DNA of 64,000 bases from Cylicocyclus nassatus (lineage: Eukaryota > Nematoda > Chromadorea > Rhabditida > Strongylidae), in the NCBI GenBank assembly GCA_958299035.1, contig CATQJL010000001.1, forward strand, positions 8,796,284-8,860,283, written 5' to 3'. The notes beneath the pieces are model-generated. The model worked only from the letters and a program-made list of their open reading frames with translations, did not search any database and was not told the DNA's origin. This document shows positions 58,898-64,000 of this stretch, piece by piece. Numbering within the stretch: position 1 is the stretch's first letter; every line of letters begins with the position of its first letter. Position numbers and translations under genes: made by a program.

Positions 58898-60447
58898 CAG
58901 TGCTGGCCAAAATTAAAGGTCCACTCTAAAAAGTGCCATAACTCGCTCTGTTGTCAATAAAATGTTACAAAATTTAATACAGACATGTGTTTACCAGCCT
59001 AATATCAGTCATCAAAATGGGTCTCGTTTTCGTTTGGTTATTCAAGAAAAAATTGAAATTTTTGAAAAAAGTAGGCTTAAAGGCTAGCCAAAATTATAGG
59101 TCCACCTGGAGTTTTTACTGATTAAAGCACTTCTTAGCTCCTGAATTTCTTTAGGTAAGTACACATCCAAAAACGTTAAACAGCTGCTTTAGTCAAGCTG
59201 TGTCATGCCTCCAAAAAGAACTGATTATCTGCTTTTTGGCCTTGAAAATGCTCTCACATGAATTTCGCTCCACAAAACTGCGTTGAGTAAGAAATTCTGC
59301 AGTTTCTCAACTGGATCGGAAGGGACGGGTTTTTATCTACTTTCGGGATGCTTTTTGACCTGAGCATTGAAGAAAAAATCCAACTTTTTGCTGCTGAAGC
59401 AAATCCGACATCGACTCAATCGGGAGAGTAAGCCTCAGTTCCTGCCCTAAAACCCTTCATGCATTGTCATTATAAGCTTAAGATATTGTAGAAGCATTCT
59501 TTACACAAGAATAAAGCTGTTCGCCATACTCGCAAGTGTCCACAAAGTTGCCTGCTTCTTTTTCGAAACATGAGTTGTGTGTGCAACGTAGTGATAGTGT
59601 TACGCAGATCCAAATAACTTGCCAAGTGCTACCTCTCTCAAATTTTTGACAGTAATTATTTACTAGATAGTGGATACAGCTTGCAGTGTATGTTAACACA
59701 TGGTTCTTCTGAAAATTTTGGTCGGAACCACAAATAGCTTTGGTGCTTGTCTTAATCAGTTTCTGCAGGGTGTTTTCAGTAATTATACTCGAATGCTAGG
59801 ATCTCTAGAAAGGTGTAATCATAAAATACGGGCTTCCCTTCGTAGAAACAATGCCTTTACTTTACTTCATGCTTCTGAGAACATCGTAAAGAAGTTTGAA
59901 GGCAGAAATCTGAGCTCAGAATTGCAGTATTGTCAATGTCGGATTTGCTTCAGGAACAGAAAGTTGAATTTTTTCTTCAATGCTCAGGTCAAAAAGCGTC
60001 CCGAAAGTAGATAAAACCCCGTCCTTTCGATCCAGCTGAGAAACTGCAGAATTTCTTACTCAACGCAGGTTTGTGGAGCGAAATACATGTGAGAGCATTT
60101 TCAAGACCAAAAAGCAGATAATCAGTTCTTTTTGGAGGTATGACACAGCTTGACTAAAGCAGCTGTTTAACGTTTTTGGATGTTTACCTACCTAAAGAAA
60201 TTCGGAAGTTAAGAAGTGCTTTGATCAGTAAAAACTCCAGGTGGACCTATAATTTTGGCCAACCTTCAAGCCTACTTTTTTCAAAAATTTCAATTTTTCT
60301 TAAATAACCAAACGAAAACGAGACCCATTTTGATGACTGATATTAGGCTGGTAAACACATGGCTGTACCAAATTTTGTAACATTTTATTGACAACAGAGT
60401 GAGTTATGGCACTTTTTAGAGTGGACCTATAATTTTGGCCAGCACTG
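58898..60447. mobile_element. Tc1-type element with ~510-bp inverted terminal repeats
   Basis: CAGTGCTGGCCAAAATT at the left is inverted at the right end (AATTTTGGCCAGCACTG), with TA directly outside both (58896-58897 and 60448-60449). The arms 58898-59411 and 59937-60447 match over nearly their full length with scattered changes. The ~525-bp centre has no transposase. CAGTGCTGGCCAAAA is the classic Tc1 family start. It is non-autonomous. Confidence 0.9.
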
Positions 60448-60689
60448 TATTGCCCAGGTGGCCCAATTTTTACAGCTGAAGCTAGATGCGTTAGGACGGT
60501 TGCAGGTGTCGAGACCGAGCACTTGGAAAGTCAAGGTCTGCGGCGCTCATATTGAAAATTCAAAGCTCGAAATTGTCAGGCTGAATTTCAAGGGCTGACC
60601 ATAGAACTCGCTCTTTGTCCTACACTTTCGATGCAATGTCTGAGTAAGGAAATGAATCCTGAATCAGTCTAGTTTACTGGTTTGGATAC

Positions 60690-61189
60690 NNNNNNNNNNN
60701 NNNNNNNNNNNNNNNNNNNNNNNNNNNNNNNNNNNNNNNNNNNNNNNNNNNNNNNNNNNNNNNNNNNNNNNNNNNNNNNNNNNNNNNNNNNNNNNNNNNN
60801 NNNNNNNNNNNNNNNNNNNNNNNNNNNNNNNNNNNNNNNNNNNNNNNNNNNNNNNNNNNNNNNNNNNNNNNNNNNNNNNNNNNNNNNNNNNNNNNNNNNN
60901 NNNNNNNNNNNNNNNNNNNNNNNNNNNNNNNNNNNNNNNNNNNNNNNNNNNNNNNNNNNNNNNNNNNNNNNNNNNNNNNNNNNNNNNNNNNNNNNNNNNN
61001 NNNNNNNNNNNNNNNNNNNNNNNNNNNNNNNNNNNNNNNNNNNNNNNNNNNNNNNNNNNNNNNNNNNNNNNNNNNNNNNNNNNNNNNNNNNNNNNNNNNN
61101 NNNNNNNNNNNNNNNNNNNNNNNNNNNNNNNNNNNNNNNNNNNNNNNNNNNNNNNNNNNNNNNNNNNNNNNNNNNNNNNNNNNNNNNNN
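60690..61189. other. Assembly gap, exactly 500 N
   Basis: All bases are n. A round length of 500 suggests a default-size scaffold gap. It joins non-satellite to satellite sequence, so the link is unverified. Confidence 0.99.
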
Positions 61190-61190
61190 A

Positions 61191-61216
61191 AAGCAGTGGT
61201 ATCAACGCAGAGTACT
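61191..61216. other. Library adapter (SMART/template-switch primer)
   Basis: The text aagcagtggtatcaacgcag followed by 'agtact' matches the SMART PCR primer / template-switch oligo. It is not genomic sequence and abuts the N gap. Confidence 0.95.
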
Positions 61217-64000
61217 CCTCAAAACCTGACTGAAAGCTCAGTTCGCCGCTAGGAAGGTCCAGGAATATTCGAAAAAATGAACTTTTTTGGAATTTTCCTT
61301 ACCATTCAGCAAAAAAAAAGATGAATTCTTTCAAAACGAAAACACAATGCACAAATATCTTTTTTCGCCGGCCTTCGGGACCAAAATCGCTTGAATGCAA
61401 TCTTATCTCCCCTCAAAACCTGACTGAAAGCTCAGTTCGCCGCTAGGAAGGTCCAGGAATATTCGAAAAAATGAACTTTTTTTGGAATTTTCCTTACCAT
61501 TCAGCAAAAAAAAAGATGAATTCTTTCAAAACGAAAACACAATGCACAATTATCATTATCTGCCGGCCTTCGGAGCCAAAATCAATTTTGAAGGCTCGCG
61601 AGCTCAGGCTCCCCTCAAAACATGACTGAAGGCTCAGTTCGCCGCTAGGAATGTCCAGGAATATTCGAAAAAATAAGCTTTTTTTGAGTTTCGCCGACCA
61701 TTCAGCAAAAAAGCATGAAATCGTTCAAAACGAAAATCCAATCCACAAACATCATTTTCCGTCGGCTTTCGGGACCAAAATCGCTTGAATGCACTACTAT
61801 CTTCTCTCAAAACCTAACTGAAGGTTCAGTTCGCCGCTAGGAAGCTTCACCAATATTAGAAAAAATGAGCTTTTTTGGAATTTTCCTGACCATTCAGCAA
61901 GAAAAAGATGAAATCTTTCAGAACGAAAACACAATTCACAAATATCATTTTCTGCCGGCCTTCGGGACCAAATCGCTTGAATGCACTCCTATCTCCCCTC
62001 AGAACCTGACTGAAAGCTCAGTTCGCCGCTAGGAAGGTCCAGGAATATTCGAAAAAATGAACTTTTTTTGGAATTTTCCTTACCATTCAGCAAAAAAAAG
62101 ATGAATTCTTTCAAAACGAAAACACAATGCACAAATATCTTTTTTCGCCGGCCTTCGGGAACAAAATCGTTTGAATGCAATCTTATCTCCCCTCAAAACC
62201 TAACTGAAGGCTCAGTTCGCCGCTAGGAAGGTTCAGAAATATCCGAAAAAATAAGTTTTTTTGGAATTTTCCTTACCATTCAGCAAAAAAAGATGAAATC
62301 TTTCAGAACGAAAACACAATGCACAATTATCATTATCTGCCGGCCTTCGGGACCAAATCGCTTGAATGCACTCCTATCTCCCCCTCAGAACCTGACTGAA
62401 AGCTCAGTTCGCCGCTAGGAAGGTTCAGAAATATTCGAAAAAATGAACTTTTTTTGGAATTTTCCTTACCATTCAGCAAAAAAAGATGAAATCTTTCAGA
62501 ACGAAAACACAATGCACAATTATCATTATCTGCCGGCCTTCGGGACCAAATCGCTTGAATGCACTCCTATCTCCCCTCAAAACATGACTGAAGGCTCAGT
62601 TCGCCGCTAAAATGGTCCAGGAAAATTCGAAAAAAAGAGCTTTTTTGAATTTCGCTGACCATTCAGCAAAGAAAAGATGAAACCTTTGGAAACGAAACTC
62701 CACTTCACAAATATCTTTTTCCACCGGCCTTCGGGACCAAAATCGTTTGAATGCAATCTTATCTCCCCTCAAAACCTGACTGAAAGCTCAGTTCGCCGCT
62801 AGGAAGGTCCAGGAATATTCGAAAAAATGAACTTTTTTTGGAATTTTCCTTACCATTCAGCAAAAAAAAAGATGAATTCTTTCAAAACGAAAACACAATG
62901 CACAAATATCTTTTTTCGCCGGCCTTCGGGAACAAAATCGTTTGAATGCAATCTTATCTCCCCTCAAAACCTAACTGAAGGCTCAGTTCGCCGCTAGGAA
63001 GGTTCAGAAATATCCGAAAAAATAAGTTTTTTTGGAATTTTCCTTACCATTCAGCAAAAAAAGATGAAATCTTTCAGAACGAAAACACAATGCACAATTA
63101 TCATTATCTGCCGGCCTTCGGGACCAAATCGCTTGAATGCACTCCTATCTCCCCTCAGAACCTGACTGAAAGCTCAGTTCGCCGCTAGGAAGGTTCAGAA
63201 ATATTCGAAAAAATGAACTTTTTTTGGAATTTTCCTTACCATTCAGCAAAAAAAGATGAAATCTTTCAGAACGAAAACACAATGCACAATTATCATTATC
63301 TGCCGGCCTTCGGGACCAAATCGCTTGAATGCACTCCTATCTCCCCTCAAAACATGACTGAAGGCTCAGTTCGCCGCTAAAATGGTCCAGGAAAATTCGA
63401 AAAAAAGAGCTTTTTTGAATTTCGCTGACCATTCAGCAAAGAAAAGATGAAACCTTTGGAAACGAAACTCCACTTCACAAATATCTTTTTCCACCGGCCT
63501 TCGGGACCAAAATCGTTTGAATGCAATCTTATCTCCCCTCAAAACCTGACTGAAAGCTCAGTTCGCCGCTAGGAAGGTTCAGAAATATCCGAAAAAAAAA
63601 GTTTTTTTGGAATTTTCCTTACCATTCAGCAAAAAAAAGATGAATTCTTTCAAAACGAAAACACAATGCACAAATATCTTTTTTCGCCGGCCTTCGGGAC
63701 CAAAATCGCTTGAATGCAATCTTATCTCCCCTCAAAACCTGACTGAAAGCTCAGTTCGCCGCTAGGAAGGTCCAGGAATATTCGAAAAAATGAACTTTTT
63801 TTGGAATTTTCCTTACCATTCAGCAAAAAAAAAGATGAATTCTTTCAAAACGAAAACACAATGCACAATTATCATTATCTGCCGGCCTTCGGAGCCAAAA
63901 TCAATTTTGAAGGCTCGCGAGCTCAGGCTCCCCTCAAAACATGACTGAAGGCTCAGTTCGCCGCTAGGAATGTCCAGGAATATTCGAAAAAATAAGCTTT
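61217..64000 (+). repeat. Satellite array, ~192-bp units with higher-order structure
   Basis: Units start at 61217, 61411, 61613, 61805, 61997, 62191, 62383, 62575, 62767, 62962, 63153, 63345, 63537, 63730 and 63932 (partial). Each carries 'cagttcgccgct', 'gaccattcagcaa' or 'taccattcagcaa', and 'ccggccttcgg'. Unit lengths are 191-202 bp. Units 5-8 recur as 9-12 with a 770-bp step, and units 1-3 recur as 13-15. The 202-bp units 2 and 14 alone carry 'aaggctcgcgagctcaggct'. The array runs off the right edge. Confidence 0.97.

Noticed and set aside
60669..61233. Open frames spanning the gap
   Set aside because: They consist of N-derived unknown residues.
61217..64000. CRISPR-like array
   Set aside because: Units are ~192-bp satellites without short repeat/spacer structure, and the DNA is eukaryotic.

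Overview
This is eukaryotic DNA, most likely from a nematode and probably a strongylid or other clade V worm. The coding exons are small and sit between short introns (about 45-60 nt, TTTCAG-type acceptors) and a few long, repeat-filled ones. Genes are sparse, and most of the window is transposon-derived. The 500-base N gap and a cDNA/amplification adapter beside it show a draft assembly.

Layout: 1-1301 holds the 3' part of LSm5, a core spliceosome / mRNA decay ring protein, with a foldback element in its first visible intron. 1302-30000 is mainly gene-poor repeat DNA. It contains two hAT elements with intact 8-bp target duplications (4241-4992 and 10268-13302), a 967-bp mariner-type palindrome (7902-8868), several MITEs, a possible THAP-domain exon (5367-5543) and a possible two-exon fragment with half a PHD finger (22845-23324). 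29863-31560 has a foldback element carrying tRNA-like sequences, then a dead mariner transposase.

33902-36639 encodes a complete or nearly complete ACSF2-type acyl-CoA synthetase in 15 exons. On the opposite strand lie two paralogous secreted cysteine-rich protein genes (38299-40055 and 42440-44333), separated by a tRNA-Ile(AAU) gene. This block is bracketed by two same-orientation copies of one inverted-duplicated repeat (32559-33506 and 45983-47271). 48391-49720 is a clean five-exon gene of unknown function. 50989-53129 is a second unrecognised multi-exon gene, possibly with more exons upstream. From 53932 onward the window returns to transposons: a mariner MITE, a fourth foldback element and a Tc1-type element with about 510-bp terminal repeats. 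After the N gap, a satellite array with ~192-bp units and a clear 770-bp higher-order repeat runs off the right edge.

The genes do not form an obvious pathway. The most unusual material is in the repeats: a foldback family with four members, two of which carry Pol III A/B-box tRNA-like sequence; two hAT elements sharing a module whose hairpin sequence differs completely while its X-X'-X layout is kept; and the higher-order satellite.
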